Notes: generated by a model from the letters alone, not told the origin. DNA of 32,764 nt from Acidobacteriota bacterium (GCA_040756905.1 JBFLYD010000001.1:1-32764), one strand, 5' to 3'; shown: positions 15,555-23,223, counted from the first letter of the stretch. Translations and numbers: made by a program.

Positions 15555-16154
15555 ATGATTAGAAAAGTTGATGCTGATGTAAATGTTGAATTTCTAATCC
15601 TTATGCAAAATTTTAGAAAAGATAAAGGCGGTAAAGAAGTTTTTGATTTCAAGCGAGGATATAGTTTTATAAAAAGATTGCTTCCTATCAGGGGTGACTC
15701 ATTGGAACTTTCATCACTTTGTTATAAAACGAAAAAATCTCTTAAAAGAAAATATTTCTTCATTCATCGCATTAAAATTCTTTTTTTGTGGAAATGTGTT
15801 AAAGAGATGAGATTTTTTGCTCGATGGTTAGTAAATAAAAAAAATAAACTTGATATTCCTGAAGGGATTTTTGTCCCTAAAAGGCATTTTGAAAGTATTA
15901 CGAAAAAGTTTCTACTTCTTATCTCTATTTTAAAATATTTGATCAAAAAAAATATTCCATTAAAGTCTTATTCAAGGGAAATACAGAGGAAATTCCACAT
16001 ATCAAAGAAAGACCTCTTAGAGTTCTATAATTGGCTTCTTTTACTCGAAACAAAAGGAGAGTTATTGAAGCAATTTTATGTTGAATTATTAGCTCGATAC
16101 AATGTTTTTATTAAAGAAAAAGGAATTGATAAATTACAATCAATCAAATTATAA
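15555..16154 (+). CDS. Hypothetical protein, only plus-strand gene of the element
   Basis: The 199-residue protein is rich in Lys, Phe, Leu and Ile and probably all-helical (KKFLLLISILKYLIKKNI, LLEFYNWLLLLETKGELL). No known domain is recognised. It has no signal peptide, and no convincing membrane helix despite its hydrophobic runs. It starts with ATG and a weak GACAG ribosome site, and faces away from the repressor, so both starts share a 95-bp region. The length of the open frame in AT-rich DNA supports a real gene. It could be a regulator, a cargo gene or a phage-interference factor; nothing in the sequence decides. Confidence 0.5.
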   Translation: MIRKVDADVNVEFLILMQNFRKDKGGKEVFDFKRGYSFIKRLLPIRGDSLELSSLCYKTKKSLKRKYFFIHRIKILFLWKCVKEMRFFARWLVNKKNKLDIPEGIFVPKRHFESITKKFLLLISILKYLIKKNIPLKSYSREIQRKFHISKKDLLEFYNWLLLLETKGELLKQFYVELLARYNVFIKEKGIDKLQSIKL

Positions 16155-16664
16155 ACTTCCCCCTTTTCTTTAAAATCTCTTAATAAAGACCTGATTTTTC
16201 TTATATAACGGCAAATGTTAGGATATTGAATTTCGCAGGGAAGGCTACCCCCCCCTAACCAGGTCTCGGCTGAAGGCTAATCTATCCTACCATATCCTAT
16301 CCTTTCAGCTAATCTCTTTTAATTTCTTGAAAGAATATCCTTAAAAGGAAATCTATTAAAATCAATAATTTAGTGTTCACGCAATCCACTCTTTATGGGA
16401 ACACAATTTAAAAAAATCTCAATCAGGTAGGAATGAATTAGGATTTTAAAAATTGTAATATATCGACATAGTCAAAAAACGTAATATATCCGAATAGCTT
16501 TTTACTCCACCTAATATTAAATTATACATAGTGTCACATGGTATTATCATATAATACTTATATATCTTCTTACAATAAAGGTTTTCTAATGTTTTTAGAT
16601 ATTATATTAGATTAAAAAATTACCTCGATTTTGTAGGTCAATTCTATATAATTTTTAAGCTTTT
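16155..16664. other. Repeat-rich non-coding region, candidate origin or ncRNA locus
   Basis: This 510-bp stretch has no plausible gene. TATCCT-type motifs lie at 16283, 16293 and 16298, with an inverted copy TAGGATA at 16219-16225. GCTAATCT occurs at 16276 and 16308. GGCTGAAGG (16269-16277) can pair with CCTTTCAGCT (16301-16310). An eight-C run lies near 16249. GTAATATATC occurs at 16456 and 16482, 26 bases apart. It sits between the replication/repressor half and the accessory half, which suits a replication origin with iterons or a small RNA, but neither is proven. Confidence 0.4.
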
Positions 16665-17060
16665 TTATCTCCCAAATAAACCTAAACCTCTAAGAGGGAA
16701 TAAAGAGAATCTATAATAATCTTTTAAAGCAGACCGTGGAAAGAATTGAGTAGTTGGTCTCTGAGCACTATAAATAGGTGTTATATTTTTCTCCTGCAAT
16801 TCTTTGAGTAAATTATCCAGAAAAGAAAAATCCATAGTCATTCCTTCGGGATAACCCCAATTTCCCATTCTTTTGTATTGTTGTAATAAAGCCTGCATCA
16901 TAATTGGGTCTAATTTCTCTATAAATGGACTTCTATAAATATATTTTCTTCTTTGTGCTTCTTCCCATTTTCTTTGTTTTTTCGCTTCTATAGAGCCAAA
17001 TAAACCAGCAAGTAATGATGAGGCTGACTTTATTAAAGCTTCAGTAGTTTCAGGTTCCAT
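16665..17060 (-). CDS. Hypothetical protein with phage-structural-like N-terminus
   Basis: The 131-residue protein has a strong Shine-Dalgarno, GGGAGGT, before the ATG at 17060. The N-terminus LIKSASSLLAGLFGSIEAKKQRKWEEAQRRK pairs a small-residue amphipathic helix with a charged coil, a pattern I associate with minor virion or DNA-injection proteins of small phages; this likeness is weak. The rest is proline- and aromatic-rich (SAQRPTTQFFPRSALKDYYRF). It has its own promoter with an inverted repeat at the transcript start. Function is unknown. Confidence 0.55.
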   Translation of the reverse strand: MEPETTEALIKSASSLLAGLFGSIEAKKQRKWEEAQRRKYIYRSPFIEKLDPIMMQALLQQYKRMGNWGYPEGMTMDFSFLDNLLKELQEKNITPIYSAQRPTTQFFPRSALKDYYRFSLFPLRGLGLFGR

Positions 17061-17100
17061 TTTAATACCTCCCTAAATATCTTTTTATTTTGCATCACCC

Positions 17101-17123
17101 ACACGGATACTTATCTTCCGTGT
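17101..17123 (-). promoter_or_regulatory. Inverted repeat, operator or 5' hairpin
   Basis: ACACGGA (17101-17107) and TCCGTGT (17117-17123) form a perfect 7-bp inverted repeat with a 9-base loop. It lies just downstream of the -10 box of the 131-aa gene promoter, so it would overlap the transcript start. No T-run follows it on the minus strand, which argues against a terminator for the lipoprotein gene. Confidence 0.45.
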
Positions 17124-17131
17124 TCTATAAA

Positions 17132-17160
17132 ATATTACCAGATTAAAGAATATTTGTCAA
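17132..17160 (-). promoter_or_regulatory. Sigma70-type promoter of the 131-aa gene
   Basis: On the minus strand, a perfect TTGACA (17160-17155), 17 bases and TAATAT (17137-17132) precede the 131-aa gene, whose ATG is at 17060. This gives a leader of about 65 bases that contains the 7-bp inverted repeat. Confidence 0.5.
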
Positions 17161-17194
17161 TTTCACAGTTTAGCATTGCTTTTTAAAATATATC

Positions 17195-17998
17195 TTATTT
17201 TTTTCTTTCGCAAGATGGCAGTCTATAATCTATATGGTTGATGAATTGCTTTAATAGGAGAATAGTATCAAATGGAATACCAGTATCAAACGATCCTACT
17301 GCACTTGCTACTAACAATGGCTTTACTACGAGCCGAGAATCATAATAATTTTTAATAAAAACTCGAAGATCATCATATGTTTTAATATTTTTCCCTCTAT
17401 TTGTTTCTTTTAAATAAATGGTGTAATCCTTGTAAGTGAGTAATTCCCCCTCTTCCGTGAGATAGAAACGACCGGCAAAATAAATTGTAACCATAGGAAA
17501 TACATAGGCTTTATAATAGCCTGGTCGATATACAGGGACAAGCTTTAACTCACTTGGAAGATTTAGAGAACCAACTTTCCAACCAAACTCGTCTTTAATG
17601 GTTATTTTTTTACTTGGGGTAAAATCTGGAAGCCAAGTTGTAGAAGGGGGAATATATACATCTGAGGTGGCAACTGAAAAATATATACCTGCAATGAAAT
17701 CTGCTGAAGGGATAGACTTTGTATATGTATAATCGTGATTTACTAAAATGGTTTTAACTTCTTCTAATAATTCTTTTTCAATAAAATAGTCCCTGCTTAT
17801 TCCCTTGTTATGCGGAAAAACTGTAAAAAATTGACATTCCGACATAAGCTCTTCATCACTATAAACTTCTATTTCAGGTGCTGGGATATCTATTTTTTGG
17901 GGTATTGGTTGTATTAAAGCTCCCTCCCGCTCCAAGAGTTCACTACAGGCGGGACAAAGAAACAAAACACAAATTGGGATTAAGGTTATCTTTTTCAT
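17195..17998 (-). CDS. Lipoprotein carried by the element
   Basis: Read from ATG at 17998, the protein begins MKKITLIPICVLFLCPACSE, a lipoprotein signal with a lipobox-like C-P-A-C and Cys about 18 as the lipidated residue. A TTG start at 18043 would put an unlikely basic extension before it. The mature part (about 250 residues) includes VKTILVNHDYTYTKSIPSADF and alternating beta segments (VATSDVYI, VFPMVTIYFAGRFYL), loosely like the DUF4136 family. It is probably attached to the outer membrane. No replication or integration role is apparent, so it is likely cargo, perhaps altering the surface or superinfection. It ends about 70 bases before the promoter of the 131-aa gene. Confidence 0.7.
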   Translation of the reverse strand: MKKITLIPICVLFLCPACSELLEREGALIQPIPQKIDIPAPEIEVYSDEELMSECQFFTVFPHNKGISRDYFIEKELLEEVKTILVNHDYTYTKSIPSADFIAGIYFSVATSDVYIPPSTTWLPDFTPSKKITIKDEFGWKVGSLNLPSELKLVPVYRPGYYKAYVFPMVTIYFAGRFYLTEEGELLTYKDYTIYLKETNRGKNIKTYDDLRVFIKNYYDSRLVVKPLLVASAVGSFDTGIPFDTILLLKQFINHIDYRLPSCERKK

Positions 17999-18067
17999 TT
18001 TATTTTCTTTATTGATTTTAATTTTAGAAATCTTTTTTGTCAATTGTAAATTGTTTAATCAAATTAT

Positions 18068-18976
18068 CTACCACCTGACAAATTTCTCTGCCCCCTGAGA
18101 TATCCTCTTTAGGTTATGAGCATATATAAGCGTGGTATTTATATTCTGATGTCTCAGCATGTCTTTAACCTGCACAATATCCGCCCCATTCATCAAGGCC
18201 AAGGTTGCTGAGGAATGCCTGAAACTGTAAGCAGATATTTTATTTGTTTTTATTCCAGCCTCTTTCAATCTGTTAAATATTATTTTTCTTATCCCGGAGA
18301 TTGTCAATCTTTTTCCTAAGCTTCTGTCTGAATGAGAAATAAAAAGGGAGTCAGAAGGTTTATAATTCTTTCTCATATTAAGATACTCCATAATAGGCTT
18401 ATAAGATTCTTCAACCAAGATAACAAAGTCATCTTTAGAGTCTGAGCCTTTACCTTGCACTTTTAAAATCCATTCTCCTGAATCGAAGATAATATCCTCA
18501 ATATTAGCTCTGGATACTTCGCAAGTTCTTAATCCAGTCCTAAGCATTAGGTTAATAATGGCAAAATCTCTTTTACCTATGATTGTAGACTTATCAACTG
18601 AGGAAAGAAGCTTGACTATCTGAGACTGTATTAGTGGAGATTTAAAATAACCTTTAGGCTTTTTCACTCCTTTAATTCCCTTGGTTATATCAGGGTAAAG
18701 CCTTTGAGATTCTAAAAAAGTAAAAAGCCTTCTTAAAGCTGTTAAATAACTGGAGATTGTAAAGGCAGATAGTTTTTTCTCTTTTAGGTGATTCTTAAAA
18801 GAAATAATATCTTCTTTTCCAGGCTTATCGATTTGATTCTCATATAGCCAATTAGAGAATACCTTTAGAGCTTTTGAATAAGTCTCTTTAGTTGATTCTC
18901 TCAAATCCATTCTATTGAGGATTTCTTCAAGGGAAAGAGAGGATAAATCGCCGAATTTAATTTGAATTATGCTCAT
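18068..18976 (-). CDS. Second tyrosine recombinase, XerC/D-like
   Basis: The 302-residue protein has an N-terminal SAM-like core-binding domain (STKETYSKALKVFSNWL) and a catalytic domain with R150 (RTGLRTCEVSR), K176, R253 in YSFRHSS, H276 (MLRH) and the nucleophile Y285 (TTLIYAH). The first His of the HxxR box is replaced by Tyr250, a change seen in some active family members. Its size and lack of an arm-binding domain resemble Xer recombinases. It lies at the end opposite the integrase. Its ATG overlaps the stop of a small HTH gene, so the two are coupled. It may resolve multimers, help excision or invert DNA. Confidence 0.87.
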   Translation of the reverse strand: MSIIQIKFGDLSSLSLEEILNRMDLRESTKETYSKALKVFSNWLYENQIDKPGKEDIISFKNHLKEKKLSAFTISSYLTALRRLFTFLESQRLYPDITKGIKGVKKPKGYFKSPLIQSQIVKLLSSVDKSTIIGKRDFAIINLMLRTGLRTCEVSRANIEDIIFDSGEWILKVQGKGSDSKDDFVILVEESYKPIMEYLNMRKNYKPSDSLFISHSDRSLGKRLTISGIRKIIFNRLKEAGIKTNKISAYSFRHSSATLALMNGADIVQVKDMLRHQNINTTLIYAHNLKRISQGAEKFVRW

Positions 18977-19188
18977 TTCTTCTTACGCCTTTCTTTCCTT
19001 TTCTTTTCAAAGAAAGAGCCTTGTAAAAATTCCTTTAATGATTCTTCGGAGATGTAAACCTTACCACCTATTTTTTGAAATCTTATCTTTCCACTATAAA
19101 CATAATTTCTTACTGCTCTTAAAGTAATTCCTAACTGTTTCGAGACCTCTTCCAGGGAATAGAGTTTTATTCCTGCAATTTTTAACAT
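18973..19188 (-). CDS. Excisionase/MerR-like small HTH protein
   Basis: The 71-residue helix-turn-helix protein reads YSLEEVSKQLGITLRAVRNYV, then GKIRFQKIGGKVYISEESLKEFL, the typical excisionase/MerR DNA-binding wing, and ends in a very basic tail (KKRKERRKKK). It overlaps the second recombinase by ATGA. This pairing suggests a directionality factor dedicated to that recombinase, distinct from the one next to the integrase. Confidence 0.75.
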   Translation of the reverse strand: MLKIAGIKLYSLEEVSKQLGITLRAVRNYVYSGKIRFQKIGGKVYISEESLKEFLQGSFFEKKRKERRKKK

Positions 19189-19220
19189 TTTGAGTCCTTT
19201 ATTTTAATTATAATAAATCC

Positions 19221-19496
19221 TTATCTCATAAAAGAAAGAAGTAATTTAGATAATCCTTTTTCAATTCCAACCTTAAATCCCCATTCAGCTGAAGCTTCCT
19301 CAATGGCTACTGTTAATTCTCCGATTAAATTGAATATCTCATCTGATTCTTCTATTGTCGATAGCTTCCCGGTTTTCTCCATCTTCTCAAACCAATCCTT
19401 GAGTTTATCATCTGCTTGTTTTACTTTCTTATTTTCGTAAACCCCTTCAGAAAATTTTTCATCCATGTCTTCTCTTAATTCCCCTAAAATATTCAT
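19221..19496 (-). CDS. Small acidic hypothetical protein
   Basis: The 91-residue protein starts at ATG 19496, chosen because GGAGGG lies four bases upstream; a TTG at 19511 would overlap that site. It is acidic and helical (LREDMDEKFSEGVYENKKV, FEKMEKTGKLSTIEE). No family is recognised. It is the first gene at the right end of the element, about 30 bases before the small HTH gene on the same strand, so it probably leads the second recombinase operon. Acidic small proteins in such places are often antirepressors or anti-defence factors, which is speculation. Confidence 0.55.
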   Translation of the reverse strand: MNILGELREDMDEKFSEGVYENKKVKQADDKLKDWFEKMEKTGKLSTIEESDEIFNLIGELTVAIEEASAEWGFKVGIEKGLSKLLLSFMR

Positions 19497-19675
19497 TTTA
19501 CCCTCCTTCAAAATTTATATTATCATAAATATTAGTGAAAATCAAGCATTATTTTACAAAAATTAAGCTATTTATTGCACTTTTAGTCCGATGCTAATTT
19601 GAAATATAAGCCTTATCAGTTCAGCATCTGCTCATCTCAATAAATCAATTAGAGGTTTTTTGAGACACTTCTGAC

Positions 19676-19740
19676 TGTGTCTATTTGTGTCTAATTTATA
19701 GGAAATTATAGGTATTTTAAGGAATTTATAGGAACTTATA
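19676..19740. repeat. Clustered short direct repeats near att, possible integrase arm sites
   Basis: AATTTATAGGAA occurs at 19693-19704 and 19723-19734, exactly 30 bases apart, with a variant AATTATAGGTA at 19704-19714. TGTGTCTA occurs at 19676 and 19686. They lie 70-135 bases from the right 40-bp core, where arm-type integrase and excisionase sites usually sit. The rest of the 300-bp gap after the last gene has no visible gene. Confidence 0.45.
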
Positions 19741-19811
19741 AAAGTATAGAGAAATCCCGTCAATACTGGCTTTTCTTTGATTTTAAGGGGTTTGGTTAGG
19801 ATTGCTTTTTG

Positions 19812-19851
19812 TGCTTAAAAGGCAGGTGCTCTCCCTCTGAGCTAACGGGCC
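19812..19851 (-). repeat. attachment site (right), 5' half of the original tRNA-Lys
   Basis: This is a perfect 40-bp copy of 9784-9823. It is the host tRNA-Lys 5' half, left behind with its own promoter when the element inserted, and it lacks the T-arm and the 3' acceptor strand. Transcription from 19861-19889 would give an orphan half-tRNA fused to element sequence. Confidence 0.85.
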
Positions 19852-19860
19852 TAACTTAAA

Positions 19861-19889
19861 TTTATATCCTATCCTCTTTCTAAAGTCAA
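19861..19889 (-). promoter_or_regulatory. Original host tRNA-Lys promoter, now separated from the tRNA
   Basis: On the minus strand, TTGACT (19889-19884), 17 bases and TATAAA (19866-19861) end nine bases before the orphan tRNA half. Just upstream lies an inverted repeat, GTGTCAC (19900-19906) with GTGACAC (19931-19937). The region 19852-20128 holds nothing else I can identify. Confidence 0.65.
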
Positions 19890-20128
19890 TTCTATGGTCG
19901 TGTCACTTAAATATCTTTCTTTATTCTTTTGTGACACAACACTTTCCCTCTGGGAAAATACCTTCCCCATACCCCTTCAATGTGCTTTATGAGAAATTGC
20001 TTGTTTGTAAAATTATATATGGAACAGCACGCTATGGTCTTCTTATTAGGGAAATTATTCTTTTTAAGTAGTCTGAGTTAACTATAAATTTTAGAATTTA
20101 AAATGAGTAAGACCGTTCACATTAAGAC

Positions 20129-22867
20129 TTAGAAACTTGTCCTTAGTCCAAGCTGAATCTGTCGAGGAGCTCCAGCAGTGGTACCAACCCCAAACTTCGG
20201 AGACAGCATGTTACCAACATAGCCACCGAAATTCTTCCAGTTGAACACATTAAATGCGTCCACGAAGGCCATCAGGGAATATCCTTTAAAGGTAAAGTTC
20301 TTAGATAATCTAAGATTTAAAATCTTTGTTGAAGGCGCTCTTTTTGCATTTCTTCCTTCTGGTGGATAATCGTTGGTCAACACCGAATCCTTGTTGTCAT
20401 CTTTTCCAGTATAGACAAGATAGGGTCTTCCTGTGGAAAAGGTCCCCCAACTACTGAGCTGGAATCCTAAGGGCAGATCCACAATTCCGCTTATGGAGAC
20501 CCTGTGTCTTTCGTCTATGTTAGAGGGAGCCTTCTTTAGGAACTGGGGATTTGTGTAATAGAGGTATCCGTAGTAAATGGTGTTGTCCCATTCAGAATCA
20601 GCCCAGCCAAGGGTATAGGCAACCTGAAAACCCCATGAACCCTGTTTGTAGGGTTTATCAATGGTTAAATAGAAGGAATTAAACCAGGAATTCGCTTCAT
20701 CTGTCCATACATTTATCCTTCCATACTTTGTGGTTAATACCCTTTTCTTTGTAGTAGCATCTACATAATTGGCATCATAGGTTTGTATCTCATTGTACCC
20801 TCTAACCCCAACATAGCTTAGACCAAAGGTAATATCCTTTAGCCTATGCCTTATGCCGAGACTGAATTGAAGGGTCATGGGAGGTTTAATATCATCTGAG
20901 ATTAGGAATATCTCTGGAGGAGGAACCACGCCAAGGGCTATTAATTTGAGGACTTCACTACGATTATAATACTTTTCATCCCATTTAACTGTTCCAGGAG
21001 CACCATCGGGAGAGAAGTAGATGTAATAGACTTTCCATGTCAATCGGAGGCTCTCATCTGATGCAACATTCCATACATGTCTGTCATAGGCTATTCCAAA
21101 GCCACCGGTAAGGAATGTGGTCTCTTTCTTAGTCATATCATAGCTGAAACCGAATCTTGGAGCGAAGGAATAAAGATAGGGCTTCCTGTTCGTCCCGTCG
21201 GAGAAGTATTTTGATTCAAAGAAATGAGAAAGATCCCCTTTTATATCCTCAGGGGTGACAAAATTATTGTTTATCATGTTGGACTCATAATCCCATCGGA
21301 TACCAAGGTTGAGGGTTAGAGAGGGATTAACTGTCCAGTCGTCCTGAACAAAAATACCAAGCTGGGTGTTGCTTGACCTGAGGTAGGGAATCCCTTCACC
21401 GACAATTCCCAAATATGGCATTGTATCTGTATCCTTCCTGAAATAGAATTGAGGATTTAGAAAGAGCTTCTGTTCAGCCTGATAATTTAACCTGGATATA
21501 AAGAAGCCTGCTTTGAATAGATGGGAGCTGTAAGCATAGCTAATATCATCGTAGAGGGCATATCTATCCTGGTACCAGTTTTGAGGAGAGTGGGAATGTC
21601 CACCAATGATCATGCTTGGGTATCTCTTTGCATAAGTTAGAGAAACAGGATCTATAATCCAGTTATATCTCTGGAAGCTGAATCTAATATCGTTCATCAT
21701 GGAAGGAGAGATTATATACTGATGTCTTAAGATGCCTGTGTAAACATAGTTATCGAAATATCTTGCGAAGTTATAATCGAATATTCCACCTCCCCCGATA
21801 AGCTGAGAATCATATCTTGCACTCAATGAAAGATCAAGATAGTTATTGGATGAAGGCTGACATGTTAGACGAAGGAATCCCAGATGACCATCAAATGGTC
21901 TTTTAAATGTTTGAGCATACTGAGAGAAAATTGGGTTTCCAGGAACCACTGTAGAAAAGGATTCTGTAAATGTCCCTTCATAGGTAAGGAAGAAATGGAA
22001 TCTGTCCTTAATAATTGGACCCCCAAGGCTTACTCCTGGCTGACGACGCTTGTAAGGAGGTTTGGTCTTTTCGAAGTAACCAAGGGCATTGAGATCCTTG
22101 TCTCGATAGGTCAGAAAGGCAGTTCCATGAAATTCATTGGTTCCTGTCTTGGAAGCAGCAGTGATAACCCCTCCTGATGCTTTGGCAAATTCGGCCTTGT
22201 AAAGCTGGGTGATGACTCGGAATTCCCTTAATGCATCCTGAGGAAAGGCATTCCCCGCGCTAACAAATTGTCCTGCTAGTCCGCCTTCCACTATTTCATT
22301 CTTAAATTCAGCACCATCGATGTAAAAACCCATATTGGTGGGTAAAGTAGCTCCGCTGGCAATTGTTGCACCATAGGGCTTAATTCCTGGTGCGAGGGTG
22401 GCAATTTCAAGGAAATTTCTTGTATTTAGGGGTAAATAGGTAACTTGTTCTGGTCTGATGGGTATGGAAAGCTCAGATTTCTTTAGCTCTGCAACTGGTG
22501 CCTCTGCAGTAACAACCACCTCTTCCTGAAGCTCTTTTAGGGCAAGGGTGAAATTCACAGTGGCTTTCTGTCCAACGAGAAGCTCCATAGTCTTGATCTG
22601 GGGACCATAGGCAGGATGTTGAATCTTAACCTCATATTTACCGGGAGGAACAGAAAAGATATAGTAAAGACCAGAGTCTGAAGTGACTGTGACCCAAGCC
22701 AATCCAGTTTCCACATTTTTTGCACTTACTTCAGCGCCAGGTACAGGGAGTCCCTCCTTATCAACCACCTTTCCTTCGATAGAAACAGTGCTTACCTGGG
22801 AAAAGGATGGAACATAAAGAAATATTAAAAGAGCAAAAATTAGAGTAATAAAATAAAATTTTCGCAT
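20129..22867 (-). CDS. Oar-like TonB-dependent outer-membrane receptor
   Basis: The protein has 912 residues from ATG at 22867; a GTG two codons upstream lies inside the AAGGAGGTG ribosome site and is rejected. A signal peptide (FITLIFALLIFLYVPSFSQ) is followed by a carboxypeptidase-regulatory-like domain at about 27-110 (SIEGKVVDKEGLPVPGAEV, DSGLYYIFSVPPGKYEV). The plug region comes next (VVVTAEAP, LPLNTRNFLEIATLAPG), then a large beta-barrel ending in Phe (GLRTSF), the usual signal for outer-membrane assembly. This architecture is the Oar-like type common in Acidobacteriota. The substrate is unknown. It appears more GC-rich than the integrated element. It is followed by the tRNA-Lys promoter region, which was its neighbour before the insertion. 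Confidence 0.88.
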   Translation of the reverse strand: MRKFYFITLIFALLIFLYVPSFSQVSTVSIEGKVVDKEGLPVPGAEVSAKNVETGLAWVTVTSDSGLYYIFSVPPGKYEVKIQHPAYGPQIKTMELLVGQKATVNFTLALKELQEEVVVTAEAPVAELKKSELSIPIRPEQVTYLPLNTRNFLEIATLAPGIKPYGATIASGATLPTNMGFYIDGAEFKNEIVEGGLAGQFVSAGNAFPQDALREFRVITQLYKAEFAKASGGVITAASKTGTNEFHGTAFLTYRDKDLNALGYFEKTKPPYKRRQPGVSLGGPIIKDRFHFFLTYEGTFTESFSTVVPGNPIFSQYAQTFKRPFDGHLGFLRLTCQPSSNNYLDLSLSARYDSQLIGGGGIFDYNFARYFDNYVYTGILRHQYIISPSMMNDIRFSFQRYNWIIDPVSLTYAKRYPSMIIGGHSHSPQNWYQDRYALYDDISYAYSSHLFKAGFFISRLNYQAEQKLFLNPQFYFRKDTDTMPYLGIVGEGIPYLRSSNTQLGIFVQDDWTVNPSLTLNLGIRWDYESNMINNNFVTPEDIKGDLSHFFESKYFSDGTNRKPYLYSFAPRFGFSYDMTKKETTFLTGGFGIAYDRHVWNVASDESLRLTWKVYYIYFSPDGAPGTVKWDEKYYNRSEVLKLIALGVVPPPEIFLISDDIKPPMTLQFSLGIRHRLKDITFGLSYVGVRGYNEIQTYDANYVDATTKKRVLTTKYGRINVWTDEANSWFNSFYLTIDKPYKQGSWGFQVAYTLGWADSEWDNTIYYGYLYYTNPQFLKKAPSNIDERHRVSISGIVDLPLGFQLSSWGTFSTGRPYLVYTGKDDNKDSVLTNDYPPEGRNAKRAPSTKILNLRLSKNFTFKGYSLMAFVDAFNVFNWKNFGGYVGNMLSPKFGVGTTAGAPRQIQLGLRTSF

Positions 22868-22888
22868 TTTCACCTCCTTCGCAAGATT

Positions 22889-23223
22889 TTAGATATTTTT
22901 TATCTTGGTGTCAAGCATTATCTTATTTTTAAAGTTCGAGTTACTTGAGCTCTTTTTTTCTGGCAGAGATAGGATGTGTTTTTCAAAATAAGCGATTGCT
23001 TTGGGCTTGCCATTATCATGGAGGTCAAAGTCAGATTGAGTTAAATCTGTTACCGGATTCCCTTTATTATCAGTCATATACACCTGAACCAATTTTAAAG
23101 TTACAGTAACCTCATATTTAAGCGTTTCCTGTTCTTTTCTTTCCTATATGGATTTTGAATTCAAATAATGAAGATTTGATTGCAAAAGAAAGATTAGTAT
23201 GAAAAGAAAGATTTTTTTATCAT
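22889..23223 (-). pseudogene. Broken VWFA-family gene remnant
   Basis: From ATG at 23223 the frame fails after a run of seven A. With one more A it would read a signal peptide (KIFLFILIFLLQSNLHYL), then reach TAG at 23146-23144, then continue in the same frame as QETLKYEVTVTLKLVQVYM and NPVTDLTQSDFDLHDNGK. That is the N-terminal block of acidobacterial VWFA proteins, as in the gene at 252. The A-domain itself is deleted; the frame ends at 22889 in unrelated residues. So three lesions are visible: one-base deletion, nonsense codon and 3' deletion. It may once have been the partner of the receptor just downstream. Confidence 0.72.

Larger units (their letters stand above)
9784..19851. mobile_element. 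10-kb tRNA-Lys integrative element (satellite or integrative plasmid type)
   Basis: The element is bounded by perfect 40-bp direct repeats of tRNA-Lys. Gene order on the minus strand from the right end is: small acidic protein, HTH protein, tyrosine recombinase, lipoprotein, 131-aa protein, repeat-rich gap, XRE repressor, DUF5659-like protein, 70-aa protein, O-like initiator, DnaB-like helicase, 77-aa protein, zinc-ribbon protein, XRE protein, excisionase-like protein and integrase. One gene of 199 codons is on the plus strand. It has integration, regulation and theta-type replication modules but no recognisable capsid, portal, terminase, tail, relaxase or type IV secretion gene. It therefore fits a phage satellite or a self-replicating integrative plasmid. 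Intact frames suggest recent activity. Confidence 0.82.

Noticed and set aside
16201-16664. CRISPR array in the repeat-rich gap.
   Set aside because: The repeats are 7-10 bases, irregularly spaced and in both orientations. No array and no cas gene are present.
19900-19937. GTGTCAC/GTGACAC inverted repeat as an insertion-sequence end.
   Set aside because: It is 7 bp around a 24-base loop with no transposase nearby. At most it is an operator upstream of the old tRNA promoter.
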